Positions 23,987-34,571 of a stretch of 64,000 bases of DNA are shown here, one piece after another. A program made the translations under genes and the position numbers. Origin of the DNA: Eutypa lata (lineage: Eukaryota; Ascomycota; Sordariomycetes; Xylariales; Diatrypaceae); NCBI GenBank assembly GCA_022661535.1, contig JAKULF010000008.1:1364001-1428000 (forward strand), given 5' to 3'. The notes beneath the pieces are model-generated. The model was not told the origin of the DNA. It worked only from the letters and a program-made list of their open reading frames with translations, and searched no databases. Position 1 is the first letter of the stretch. Every line of letters starts with the position of its first letter.

Positions 23987-25202
23987 CTATAAGGTGTTCG
24001 ATTGTTCATAGATTTCCGGGAATGCCGGCTGGGGACGTGTTCCGTAGGGAATGACTCTCACCATGTGCCGTCTCTCGCCGTCCTTGAAGTCCGGGACAGC
24101 GCTATGTGCAGCGCTTCTTTGGTCCCACACCACCACCGAGCCCTTCTCCCACCTGACGCGGCAGCTGAAATCGAGGCTTCGAATATGCTCGTGGAGGAAC
24201 TTCAGCAGCGTCTCCGACTCCTCCGGAAGCAGACCCTCGATCTTGCGCGCGATGGTTGGGTTCACGAATAGCGAGGGCTTGCCGGTTACCGGATGCTTGA
24301 TTACTAGCGGATGCGTCGTCTTGACGGCCTCCTTCAAGGCGCGCTCCGTGCCTATCCGGGCAATCTCTCCCACGGAGGCTGAGGTGTGGAAGAGGGTCAA
24401 AGGTGCAAGCAGGCGCTTGAAGGTGGGAGAGAGCGCCTCGTAGGCAGCTGTCAGAGACGTAAAGGCGGTATCGCCGCCGCCAGATTCGGGAATCTCAAGA
24501 ACCCAAAAGAACGTAGTTGATGGTACATTGGGCGTGAAGGTCTGGTCGACGTGCCACAGGTCATATGCGGTATGCGGGCCCAAAAGTGTCCTTAGATTGC
24601 CTCTATATCAGGAGTTCATTAGTTTCTAGGACAAGAGGTCAGGAATTGCGGTAACTTACGCGGTTTCATCTGCATATACGACGTGGAATTCTGGCCCTGT
24701 TCCTTCTGGATAGCCCATTGTAGGATGCTGATGAATAGAGCAAAGTCAGAAATCTAACTCCACTGAACGCACTTCTCTTAGGGGTTTTACCTTGTGAAGA
24801 GGACCATAGTGCCTAACTAATTCCAGTTGACTATCAAAGCCAATGTCGGCAAAGTCCTGGTCTCTCTATACTCTCCACGTCAGTCTAATTCACGGGCTTA
24901 TCTGTGGCGTAACCTACGAAGACGACAACTCCTCGTTCGGCTGCTAGCAAAGCAACTTCATCAAGCCCTTCCTTGGAGAGCTTGCTGAGCTGGAGGCCCC
25001 TGACCTCCGTCCCAACCCTGGGTGTGATGTTGGTTGTTTCTACTCCAGGGCCGAGAAGGTGGGGCTTAGAAGGATCTGCACGGGTGCCAGGCTCCTCACC
25101 CTCAAAAGGGGGGACGTCTATAGTGGGGGTAAAGCCATCCGGTCTAGTCGGGAGGTAAGCTGGGTACAACGGAGTAGAGGCTGGCTTGGTTCGGATCGAC
25201 AT
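23987..25202 (-). CDS. TauD/TfdA-family Fe(II)/2-oxoglutarate dioxygenase
   Basis: Four exons join in phase: 25202-24918, 24865-24791, 24727-24660 and 24602-23987. Their introns are GTAGGT-TATAG, GTAAAA-TCAG and GTAAGT-TATAG. The product is about 347 residues from the first ATG at 25202. Motifs include GTEVRGLQLSKLS and VVFRDQDF. The HVD iron-binding triad start in LWHVDQTF is at about H160 and D162. The distal His is in DQRSAAHSAVPDF (about H309), and the 2-oxoglutarate-binding Arg is near 325 (RRHMVRV). The order HxD...H...R is complete, so an active enzyme is expected. The family includes taurine, alkylsulfonate, sulfate-ester and phenoxyacetate oxygenases; yeast Jlp1 is the best-known fungal sulfonate oxygenase. 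It is divergent from an MFS permease, sharing a 1.1-kb promoter region. Confidence 0.92.
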
Positions 25203-26314
25203 GGTTGGTAACAATGACACTCAAAGATAAATGATTTGCATATAGGTATTAGGGGCATTCACTGCGCAAAGAGAGTTGGCAAGCAATCAATATCCATGAT
25301 TGTTCCACAACGAGCGGTGGACATCTGTTATATCCATCCTCTGCAATCGCAAGTTCAGGGGATAGTGATGCCCCTCAAACTTCGGACCATACGATATCGG
25401 GGCCGCATCGCCTTGGCTTGGCTTTCAGCAACCCTTGCGGTTGCAAGCTATCCAAAAGTATCATTCTCCACATTGAATGATACCATCGACATGTCGGAAG
25501 ACGACATCCAAAATATCTCCGAATTGATGACCCCCGTAGCCACCCCGCATCGCAACTGGTTACCGGTTTTGATACGAAGTATAGTCAGTTGAAGCATCGT
25601 CAATTGGTGGCTAGAAATAGCTTCCCTCCACAAGTATGGGGTGCAGTCGGAGGTGCGCCGACCATAATTACTATATTGCTGATAACACAGCGCCGTAAAG
25701 TCGGTACGCCGAGAGGACTCGCTTAAATATCCCAAATCTAGTGTCCTAGGCTTTTAAAATTCAGATCTAGATTCTATCTAGATGTACGAGGCGCCCGGGA
25801 ATCGTAACGGCGCTTGAGATCGAGCCTGTCAGAAAAGGCTACCCTTGGCAAATAATTTGGTTTAAGATCTAAATCTGAAAACCGTAAATACGTACATATA
25901 CCGGTAGTAAATATTTTGGCAGCTTTGAGAGGACTCGAACTGGGTGTCACGACATCGCCACTAGGAATTGTGTCATGCTGTGTAACCCCGGTCATCATTT
26001 GCGTCTCATTCGCATCAAGCCTGATAGGCTAGAACTACGAAATGTCGCAACATCGTAGTTGAAAATTGTAACATGCCGAGGAAAATTTAAAAACACTACG
26101 GGACGTACGTAATAAGTTGTTCAGAGGTAGATAAATAACCATGTATCTAGGTGCTATATACATTCTATCAGCCGCAAATGATTGCGTGCGCTTCAGGTTG
26201 ACATGAAAAGCTGCGAACTTAGTCGACAAACGGTTTCTTATTTAGATTTCCCATGTCTGGCCACTATATTGTACCCAGGACGCTGCTTTATCTTCTCTAG
26301 GACCTATCACAAAA
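25203..26314. promoter_or_regulatory. Bidirectional promoter region between dioxygenase and MFS permease
   Basis: This 1.1-kb interval separates two divergently transcribed genes. Open frames inside it (for example 25236-25592) have no coding character. Being the only region that can drive both genes, it probably contains shared control sites, but I recognise no specific operator with confidence. Confidence 0.45.
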
Positions 26315-28087
26315 ATGGCAGTTAAAGTGGACGAGGCAGGTTCTCACGAGCCACCTCAATACAGCTCCTCATTACCATGGCTCGGAAGGATACATCCATA
26401 TTTCAAGGACCCAGAACACGTTCTGGTCCTAAAGCTTGATATTCTGTTGTTGGTGTGGGCATTCATCGCGGGCCTGCTCAAAGACATGGACCAGTCCGGA
26501 ACTACGCAGTCATACGTCTCCGGCATGAAAGAAGCGCTGTCACTATACGGCAATGAGCTGGTCGAGTTTACAACGTACTTTTCAATCGGATACGCCATCT
26601 TCATCGTCCCGTCGCAGATGATACAGACTCGGATACGCCCGTCCCTGTTCCTTCCGATTTGCGAGATCATTTGGGGGGCTGTCACGCTCGCAACGTACAA
26701 GGCGCCTAATGCCAAAACAGGTGGGACATCCCTTGCAATATCTGTTCCCATACGTATCCTCCAGCTTTTTTAGTGGTTACTGGGCTATTGAGGATAATGA
26801 GTGCTGATTTCCGACGTTCCAGTATTTGCTCTGCGGTTCCTGCTCGGCGTATTTGAGTCGACCTCGTGGCCTGGAATCGTGAACCTGATATTCAATTGGT
26901 ACACCCCTCGCGTAAGTTATTCCCAAGTTTGTTTCCTGGAGTTGCTTATTAAAGGAGTATGTTTGGAGAAAAAAGAACTCCCCAACAACTCAGATACCTC
27001 GCCAAGATATTCATGAAAAGGTAATTACTGACTCCAGATGTTGTAGGAGCTCGGGAAGCGCCTTGCTATCTTTGGCGTCAGCGGTGTGGCCGGTAACATG
27101 TTCCTAGGCATCTTACAGGCTGCCCTGTATAAGAACCTAAACGGGGCGCACGGTCTCGAGGGTTGGCAGTGGCTCTTCATCATCTCTGGTATCATCACCA
27201 TGTCCTGGGGCTTCCTCGGTTTTCTCATCATCCCCGATTCGCCCGCAATCACGCGCGCCATTTACCTCTCCGGTTCGGAACGCTCGCTCGCGCATACGCG
27301 GATGACGCATTCCGGCACTACGACCGCAGAGCTCATCAGTGTCAAGCTGCTTCTTCGCAAGATAAAGCTTCTCCTGACGAACCCGATCTCATACCTGTTT
27401 CTGGCTGCGTATCTCCAGTTCGCCTGGTCCCAGCGTGCTAACTCCTATTTCTTGTTGTATCTCAAGGGTGTAGAAGATGCATCGGGGGAGCCGCTGTACT
27501 CGGTCTACACGGTGAACCTGATCCCGCTCGGTGGATATGCCCTCTCGATCGTAAGCAATGTTGGCCTTAATGCTCTCAGCGACTGGAAAGACTGGCGCTG
27601 GCAGGTATCTTGCGGAGCCGCCGCTTTACAGCTAGTCTCGACTGGGGTGTTGGCGGGATGGCCCAACTCCCACACAACCATCATGGCCTTCTACTTCCTA
27701 ACCTTCACAACCGCTGCATGGGGTTACGCGTTACTAGCGTGGCTAGCCCAAATCCTGCGCAAGGAGCCCGAGGCGCGGTCTATTATTGTCGGATTGGCGG
27801 TGACCCTTGTGTACGTTGGACACGCCACGATCCCCCTAGGTGCGTGGCGCGTGAGCGACTCTCCGCGATATCCAATCGGGTTTCCCCTGGCAGCAGCGTT
27901 CTGTGTCGGCAGCATAATAGCCATGCTTGGCATGAAGTATTATGTTCAGCAACACCAAGAGATCTTAGATTATGGACTCGAATGGAAGGGAGAACAGAGT
28001 GATACGGTGGTGGAAACAGTGGACAGTATCCAGTCCGGCGATGAACGAGAGCAGAAAGGAGCTTTGAAAATCGGAAGCTCATCTTAG
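26315..28087 (+). CDS. MFS permease, Dal5/anion:cation symporter family
   Basis: This is a plasma-membrane transporter of about 511 residues. Exons are 26315-26720, 26823-26911 and 27047-28087. The introns use a GTGGGA donor (a second in-phase donor at 26754 would add 11 residues) and GTAAGT. The protein has a polar N-terminus, then about 12 hydrophobic segments. Family-typical features are LKLDILLLVWAFIAGLLKDMDQSG with a following YVSGMKEALSLYGNE, and ALRFLLGVFESTSWPGI. WYTPRELGKRLAIFGVSGVAGNMFLGILQ and a charged C-terminal tail also fit. These match fungal allantoate, pantothenate, vitamin or sulfur-compound permeases (Dal5-like). It is adjacent and divergent to the TauD-type dioxygenase, suggesting it imports that enzyme's substrate; this is inference. 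Confidence 0.9.
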
Positions 28088-29262
28088 AAACTGCTAGAGA
28101 AATAATACAAATCTAAATTATCTTATTATACCATGCAGATAGGCTACCCGTTTTAGCAACTCTTTTTAGCATAGACAAGTAGCGTTGCCACCTGAGTGAC
28201 AGTTAATGATGGCATCAATAACATTTAGCTGTAAGATGTCAGCTAGGGATGTTAATACTCGACTTCTAAGACCTCGATGATTCTGTAGGGGACGCTGTTG
28301 CTATCTCGCAGTTATGCTCCGATAACTTCAAAATATATGGGGCAAACCGTTAACTGCAAGAGATTATGAATGCCATTCTAGACGACCAACATCGGTGAGC
28401 AGGAGCTGAGTATGCTTAGCGATATACGGCAGGCCTGGTTTGGGAATGATGAGTCGGCGTGATATTTTCCCCCAGTTCTCACTCGAGGATTAGCACTATA
28501 TGTGACAAGGATGTGAAGGCTTGGAACTGAGGTTCTATTCAGCTACTAATTTTCTTTAGTCCTAAAGTCCATGAGGTCCTTCTGTCTGCTCTGTACGGCC
28601 TGTAAGATCGTCCACGATATATACACAAAATCAAGGTACGTATCTGTAATATCTTTTTACCGTCCTAGCCCCTGATAATAGCTGTTAGCTCTTATTAGGC
28701 ATCTACGCACTCCTGAGATCGTCGCATGACCTCCAAGTGTTGGCGTGTTGGCATTCCTTTGCAGCTATCCTGCAGCCGACACACTTGGCTCCATTTCCCG
28801 TGTGACACTAACTATACTATGTCGACATTTAAAGCACCAGAGGCGTCTGCTCATAAAACTTCGATGTATATCACGAAGTGCTTAGCCCACTGTCAATTTG
28901 TAGTGTCTACCCATGCCCTGGGGATCCTGTTTGCTCAGATGAATGAATGTAATGAAATGTATCCGAACCTCGGTAAGTATATAATCACAAATCAAGTTAT
29001 ACGTCTATATATTCGCATTCGAATTCCGTAGCGGACCAATTCAAGCCCCATGTCGGGGTTATCAATGGGCCGACTAATGCACAGGTTACGCCGGCCCGCC
29101 GGACGCAATCCTCTTAGGCTAGACAAGCTAAATATAACACCTAGTATTTGAAAGGACTTTGAGCTTAGATGGCGATTAAATAAATATTATATTATTCCTA
29201 GAATCGTATATCGTATATTGATTACCTCGTTATTCTGCTAGACATCCATAACTCATATCGTC
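28088..29262. other. Gene-free region between MFS and SDR genes
   Basis: AT-rich sequence without a supported gene. Short open frames (for example 28726-29031) lack motifs. It holds the MFS 3' region and the SDR promoter. Confidence 0.4.
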
Positions 29263-30424
29263 ATGGCCGAAGAAATTGTTCTGGTACGTGTATTAGCATA
29301 GTAACTATTCCCATATCAAGCAACTTATCAGATCTATAGATCACCGGAATCAGCGGGTTCATTGCCTACGCAACACTGGTATCCGCTCTTGAATCTGGAT
29401 ACCGTGTCCGTGGTGTTGTTAGAAAACCTGCCCAGGGCGATACTATCAAGAGCGTACTTCCCGCCCAGTTTCAATCCCAGCTTGAACTTATAACGATACC
29501 GGACCTGACGGCCAAGGGTGCCTTTGACGATGCATTCAAAGGAGTGGCCTATGTCATCCATGTGGCTTCTCCGCTGTCGGGCCCTGTAAGTCCTGCACAT
29601 CGCTTAGAATATTTAACTTTGAGCTGATGATGCTGCAGTCGACCAACTACAAGGACGACTACTTCAAGCCGGCCATCAATATGACTACAAATGTCCTAAG
29701 CTCCGCAGCGAAGTTCCCAGATATCCGCCGTCTGGTCATTACCTCTTCTCTTTCACCCTACATTCAGGTAGCAGAGTTCGCCACTGGAAAGCTTTCGAAG
29801 GAGTTCTACCGCAGTAGGTATTGTGACGCTTGGATCAGTAGTCATGCTAACGCAGTTCTAGGCGACGATGAGACATTCCACTATGACATGGATATGCCGT
29901 TCGCGCACCAGCTCTTCGCTTACGCTGCAAGCAAGAGCATGGCGCTCGACGCCGCAGAAAACTACATCAAGACCCAGAGCCCAGGATATGACGTGGTATT
30001 CTTGATGCCGTCTTTCGTCTTCGGCCCCAGCAAGATTGCGCAGGACCCGGAGGAATTTAACAAGGGATCGAACGCCATCCTGGTGAACCACCTCCTTGGG
30101 AAGTCCAGTGAGCCGCTTCTGACGGTGTCGGTTCACATAGACGACGTTGCGAAGATTCACGTCGAGTCGCTCAAGCCTTCCGTCCCTGCAGGCAGATACT
30201 TACTTGACAGGAGTGGAACCGATTGGTCGGTGGCGCTTCCTGTGGTCAAAAAGAACTTCCCGGAGACAATTGGGAAGGTGTTCCCGGAAGAGGTTGCGGT
30301 TCAGACCATCCCGATTAAGCTGGACTCTACGAAGGCGGAGAAGGCGTTCGGTATTGAGTTCAAGAGCTTTGAGGAACAGGTGAAGGATACTGCGGCATAC
30401 TACACTAGCATACTTCCAAAATGA
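29263..30424 (+). CDS. NAD(P)-dependent SDR reductase (dihydroflavonol-reductase/GRE2-like)
   Basis: This is a cytosolic extended-type short-chain dehydrogenase/reductase that reduces carbonyls with NAD(P)H. Exons are 29263-29283 (only seven codons, MAEEIVL), 29340-29585, 29639-29813 and 29862-30424, giving 334 residues. The N-terminal Rossmann motif is ITGISGFIAYA, split from the start by intron 1. Then come RGVVRKP (cofactor-specific region), HVASPLSG, ITSSLSPY, and the catalytic YAASK at about Y168/K172. The last intron, 29814-29861, is 48 bp without stops, so an unspliced reading is also open. Related proteins are yeast Gre2-like methylglyoxal reductases and fungal ketone reductases. It closes the right side of the metabolic gene group; the substrate is unknown. 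Confidence 0.92.
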
Positions 30425-30926
30425 GTAGAACCATAGACGATACATGGGGGAAATGATTAAACTGAGCGTCACGCGAAGGAAGTATGGGCCGCGGATCTGA
30501 ATAGTATATATTTGCTTTATTTTACGACCGCCTCTACAAATTGGAAAGGTTGACGAGATTTAGAAAGGTCGTATAATTTCGATGCATTCTTATTTTCCCG
30601 GTTGGAGCTTTTAATGACTATAACTTTTTACATTTTCCTAGAGGACCCTCAGCAACTAAGCACCTGAGCGAAGCTATTCCACTGTCTTGTGTCATCAAAA
30701 ATATCATTATGGGTATTGGCAGTAAGCTCGAGTCTCCGAATAGGCGCGCTTACACAACGGCCAACGTAAGACCGTGGAATAAATTATGACTTATTACATG
30801 AAAATTGACCACCAAAAGTGTACAAAAACAATCAGAAACTAAAATACGATTTAAGTATGTATTACTGAAGGTTCAAAAATATTACAATTTCGTCTTACCG
30901 AAATAAAGAAAAATTACTGGAAGTTG
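30425..30926. other. Gene-free region between SDR and tRNA
   Basis: AT-rich flank of the tRNA gene. No coding sequence or repeat is recognised. Confidence 0.4.
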
Positions 30927-31029
30927 AGATCGTACCCGGGATCGAACCGGGGCTTCGGGAAATTCCTAGAGTAGTTACTAAATGCAACTCTTTCAGAATC
31001 CCACGTCCTGACCACTAGACTATACAATC
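30927..31029 (-). tRNA. tRNA-Gln(CTG) with intron
   Basis: Read on the minus strand, the gene folds as a complete cloverleaf. The acceptor stem GATTGTA pairs with TACGATC over seven pairs. The D-arm is GTCT/GGAC with an AGTGGTCA loop. The anticodon stem TGGGA pairs with TCCCG, with loop TT-CTG-A and anticodon CTG at 30994-30996. The T-arm is CCCGG-TTCGATC-CCGGG. A 31-nt intron lies at 30962-30992, one base after the anticodon, the normal position for nuclear tRNA introns. The discriminator base is T (RNA U), as in yeast tRNA-Gln. The mature length is 72 nt before CCA. The call was made by hand-folding. Confidence 0.9.
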
Positions 31030-31949
31030 GGCTGTGGAATGCAAGTTCGGCTAAATTGGTATATAAGCCAACAAACAAGCCGGCAGCTAGAGCTCCCCCA
31101 CTTGCAGTGAGGACCCACTATCATCACTCGAGGATAATAAAAAGGAGTAATTGATTAATGCTACGTACAATACGCAGTAATAGCTGTACGCCTGATGCGC
31201 AAGACTTGATATCTCTGACCCAAGTAAGCTATAGAAAGTATAGCGTCTCCCTAGAAGTATAGTCACTTTATATAAGTGCTTTACACCGAAATATTCAACT
31301 CGCTTTTGATAGCCAGCATCTAGAGCTAGGTAGTTACTTGAAGTTTAGTAAATAGAAGCCGTCATGTAGCGTCAATCTCGGTGGTTCTTAATCTTCACTA
31401 TAATAGACGTAGATGGATTACCATTAGCATTTAACTCATGATCCGGCATATCCATTTATTATCTCTTGCAATTACAAAAGAGTATACCAAAGAGACCAGA
31501 CAACTGCACCAGCCACTAAAGTAAGTATGTAGTTACCGTAACGTTGCTGGACTCCGTATGAAACTATAAGTGGAGACATGGAATCGTGCACGTCAGCCGG
31601 TGTCGGCCCGTCTTAAGTTTCATCATCTGCACATCTCCGATGAGTCGTTTGCATTAGCTAACTCTAGGACTGCGCTAAAGAATTGAATGTTGGTGGGCTA
31701 TCGTGTCGTCTACGAATTAACGACTTTCTTCATGTTATTTATTATTGTCCGAATCCTCACAACATCAATTTTGGACAAGTCATTTTCTACACGTCGCAAC
31801 AGGTATTCTTTAAAACATCGATAATGTCCCAACGAATCAGTTCGCAATTCCGGCTCCCATGTTCAGTTCTGCAACTTATTCGCTCTACTTGGCATCCTAT
31901 CTAGATCAATAGCTAGCTATATTTCTAGTGCGTATAATGCTGTATCATT
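31030..31949. other. Gene-free region upstream of the Smr gene
   Basis: AT-rich sequence with no supported gene. It should contain the promoter of the CUE/Smr protein at its right end. Confidence 0.4.
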
Positions 31950-33803
31950 ATGGAAGACCCCGCTGCAAAATTAGTGGTGAGTTTGTCCATATGCCACACC
32001 TCGAACAACAAACTTGAATGAAAACAGTTCCGGCGGGCTTGTTTGTTTACTCATACCGATACCACATTCATTCATTCAGGGACATCCAATTTGACTCATT
32101 CTCGTTAGGAAGAGCTTCGCTCACTGCTAGACGAAGTGACTATCTTGTCTATTTCTAGCGATTATGATCTGACGAATCCACAAGAGTTTATTGCTGCTAG
32201 AGAGGTACTTCTTGCTATATCTAAAAATGTAGTGGCCGAGGAGGCCACCGGCTTCAACCCGAGCGGCCTCGGAGTTGATGATGTTGTCGACATCAATGCG
32301 GCTAATTCTGGCATTGACGTTGAGACGACGAATGTGGCTGAGAGCGACGTCAAAAGCAATTCTGGATTAACTACTACCACAGAAAGCTCTCAGTCGCTGA
32401 GCTTGGGTTCAGCAGCTTCCTCGAAGACTTCTACTTTGGAAACGCCAATTCTTTTTCATGTCAGTGTCTTCGATGGTCTGAGCGGCGATGAAAAGGAGAA
32501 CCAGTTGTCCCAAATGTTCAAATCGCTCAAGCCGATCGATATAAAGCTGACCTTGAAAAGGCTGAAGGGTGATGCTAGTCTTGCTATTGACGAGCTGCTT
32601 AACCTTCAGTGGTTGGAAGAAACTGGTCAGCGGCTCAAAGGGATTGACGGGTTCTATGTACCTGATGGTGGGACTGCTTCGAGTAAGAAGAAGAAAGGAA
32701 AGAAGAAGAAACGGCCGGCCACAGAACCATCATCTCCAGGGCCCAATTCCCCGAGCCTGGCTCAACCGAAAGAGTTCATAAGTGAAGAACACAATGGTGC
32801 GTACCCTACAATGATGCAGCTTGCGGATCAACATAGACAGGGATTCATGCTAAAACTTCTCAAAGAAAATATTACTTTCCTCTCGGAACGGCTTCAACAA
32901 CCAAAACAAGATGTTACAGATATTTATTCCAAGCACAATGCTTCGCTTGGCGCTACGATTGTCGAGGTCATAGATAACTATATTGCCCTTGGCCTTCAAT
33001 CATCGGATGCCGAAGAGCTTGTGGATATCAAAGAAACGGCGGACAAGTACTCATGGGTCCCTTACGAGTATATATCCGGCATCTTTGACACTTGCCACAT
33101 CCGGCAGTATGCGCTTGATCTCGTCAACGTCCTAGGCGATTATTTCGAGAAGCCAGCCTACCTCAAGTACGATATTTCTTACAGTACTATTGCATCTAAA
33201 TCAGAGCCACTTGACGTTTCAAATGGGAATGTCGGCGTTTCTCAGGCACAAGCAGCATCAAAGCTCATAACTCGGCAACTATCTACAAGCACTGCGCGAA
33301 AACACGTGGTGTCACGCTCAGGATCGTTATATAGTGCTAGCACCAGCTCAACAGAACTGGCCACGGCTAGAGACCATGCCTATATGTCGGCAGCCTCGGC
33401 CTATAGGAAAGGCAGATCCAACCCCTTATTCAAACAAGCCAATGCCTACTATGTAGAGCGCGGAAGAGAGCTAGCTAGCAATCACCGGCAGGCCATCAGC
33501 GCGGAAGCCGAGTATATGGTTGACCAGAAGAGCACGAAGAGCATGATCGACCTCCACGGAGTCACGGTCCAAGACGGCGTGGACATAGCGAAGGACCGCG
33601 TCTCGAGATGGTGGGACAGCCTTGGAGAGGATCGTGCGCGCAAAGCGAAGGAGGGCTTTACCGTCGTGACTGGCATAGGGAGACACAGCTCCGACGGTAG
33701 ATCGCCTCTGAGGATCAATGTGTTCAAGGCTTTGGTTGCCGACGGATGGAAGATCGAGGTCCTTACTGGATCATACCTTGTCACGGGACGGAGACGTTCT
33801 TGA
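31950..33803 (+). CDS. CUE/DUF1771/Smr-domain protein
   Basis: A nine-codon first exon, 31950-31976 (MEDPAAKLV), is joined across a GTGAGT-TTAG intron (31977-32108) to exon 32109-33803. The product is 573 residues. After an acidic, Ser/Thr-rich N-terminal part comes a CUE-like helical segment (QLSQMFKSLKPIDIKLTLKRL...IDELLNLQWLEE). A Lys-rich tract follows (KKKKGKKKKRP). Near the C-terminus is a DUF1771 block (AYMSAASAYRKGRSNPLFKQ and following) and then the Smr domain. The Smr domain shows the conserved DLHG (about residue 490) and TGIGRHS motifs. Smr domains act as nicking or RNA-cleaving endonucleases. Eukaryotic CUE-Smr proteins (yeast Cue2 and relatives) cleave mRNA at stalled ribosomes in no-go decay, which is the most likely role here. 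That role is inferred from family knowledge. Confidence 0.9.
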
Positions 33804-34571
33804 GACTGGAGATACGGCTAGCTATGTATTCATATGGCTTTCAGGATTGACGACGACGTGGGGCAATGCGTGTTTAGGATACACGACTACATATAGATAT
33901 AATGTCGTCTATCAGGTGAGCCTTCACATTTAGATTGTCGCGCTACTAGCTCTAGAACATTGTGTTCATATCGATTGGGAACTTGGTTTATTATTTCGGG
34001 TTGTTCTTTGTTTGTCATTGGAGGTTCTTCCATACAATTGATAGAAAACAATATATACCTAAAAAACGTCCCAGCTTCAACATATATTTACTCGTAGAAA
34101 CACTCGTGGTAGTTAAGTTGAGAGCAGGGTTGCGTGTTTGTTGTAAGACCAAGTCGGAAGTTTCAATAAAAGAGATGGGCAGACATTGAAGCCTAGACCA
34201 ATAGGAGAATAGCCATGTGACTGTAATGCCTGCAGGTGGTCCTGCCAAGCCACGTACCTACCTTAATGTGGCCCCGAACAGTCCGACCTGCCGACTGGTC
34301 GCCCTGATTGTTGATGACGCAGAACATCTCCCTTGTGTACCTACCTTGTAAGGAGCACGTACGTAGGCGCAGCGTCAACATGTTCATTAACCTCGACCTT
34401 GACCGTAACTTCGTAACTTCATAGCTTTGATAGCTTCATCGTTGTTATCCCCATCATCAATAAATCTATCGATTTGTCTAGTTATCGGTAGAAAGTAACA
34501 TATCATCGATAACCATCCCATTTACCTTGCCCATGTCAAGACACTAGCAGTAAGGCGAAACGAGCGCAGAA
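33804..34571. other. Intergenic region between Smr and NPC1 genes
   Basis: No gene is supported. The right end is the NPC1 promoter/5' untranslated region, with CCATCATCAAT and ATCGAT-rich sequence. Confidence 0.4.

Noticed and set aside
25900..26030. Possible minus-strand tRNA suggested by a CCCAGTTCGAGTCC sequence resembling a B box
   Set aside because: The flanking bases do not pair into a T-stem, and no matching acceptor or D-arm can be folded.
28570..28640. Cys-containing peptide (CLLCTACK) considered as the start of a Zn2Cys6 transcription factor for the cluster
   Set aside because: Spacing and basic residues do not match the six-Cys motif, and no downstream coding sequence follows.
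29041..29120. Short inverted-repeat region resembling a tRNA fragment on the minus strand
   Set aside because: It has no consistent T-arm or acceptor stem; only local GC-rich complementarity is present.
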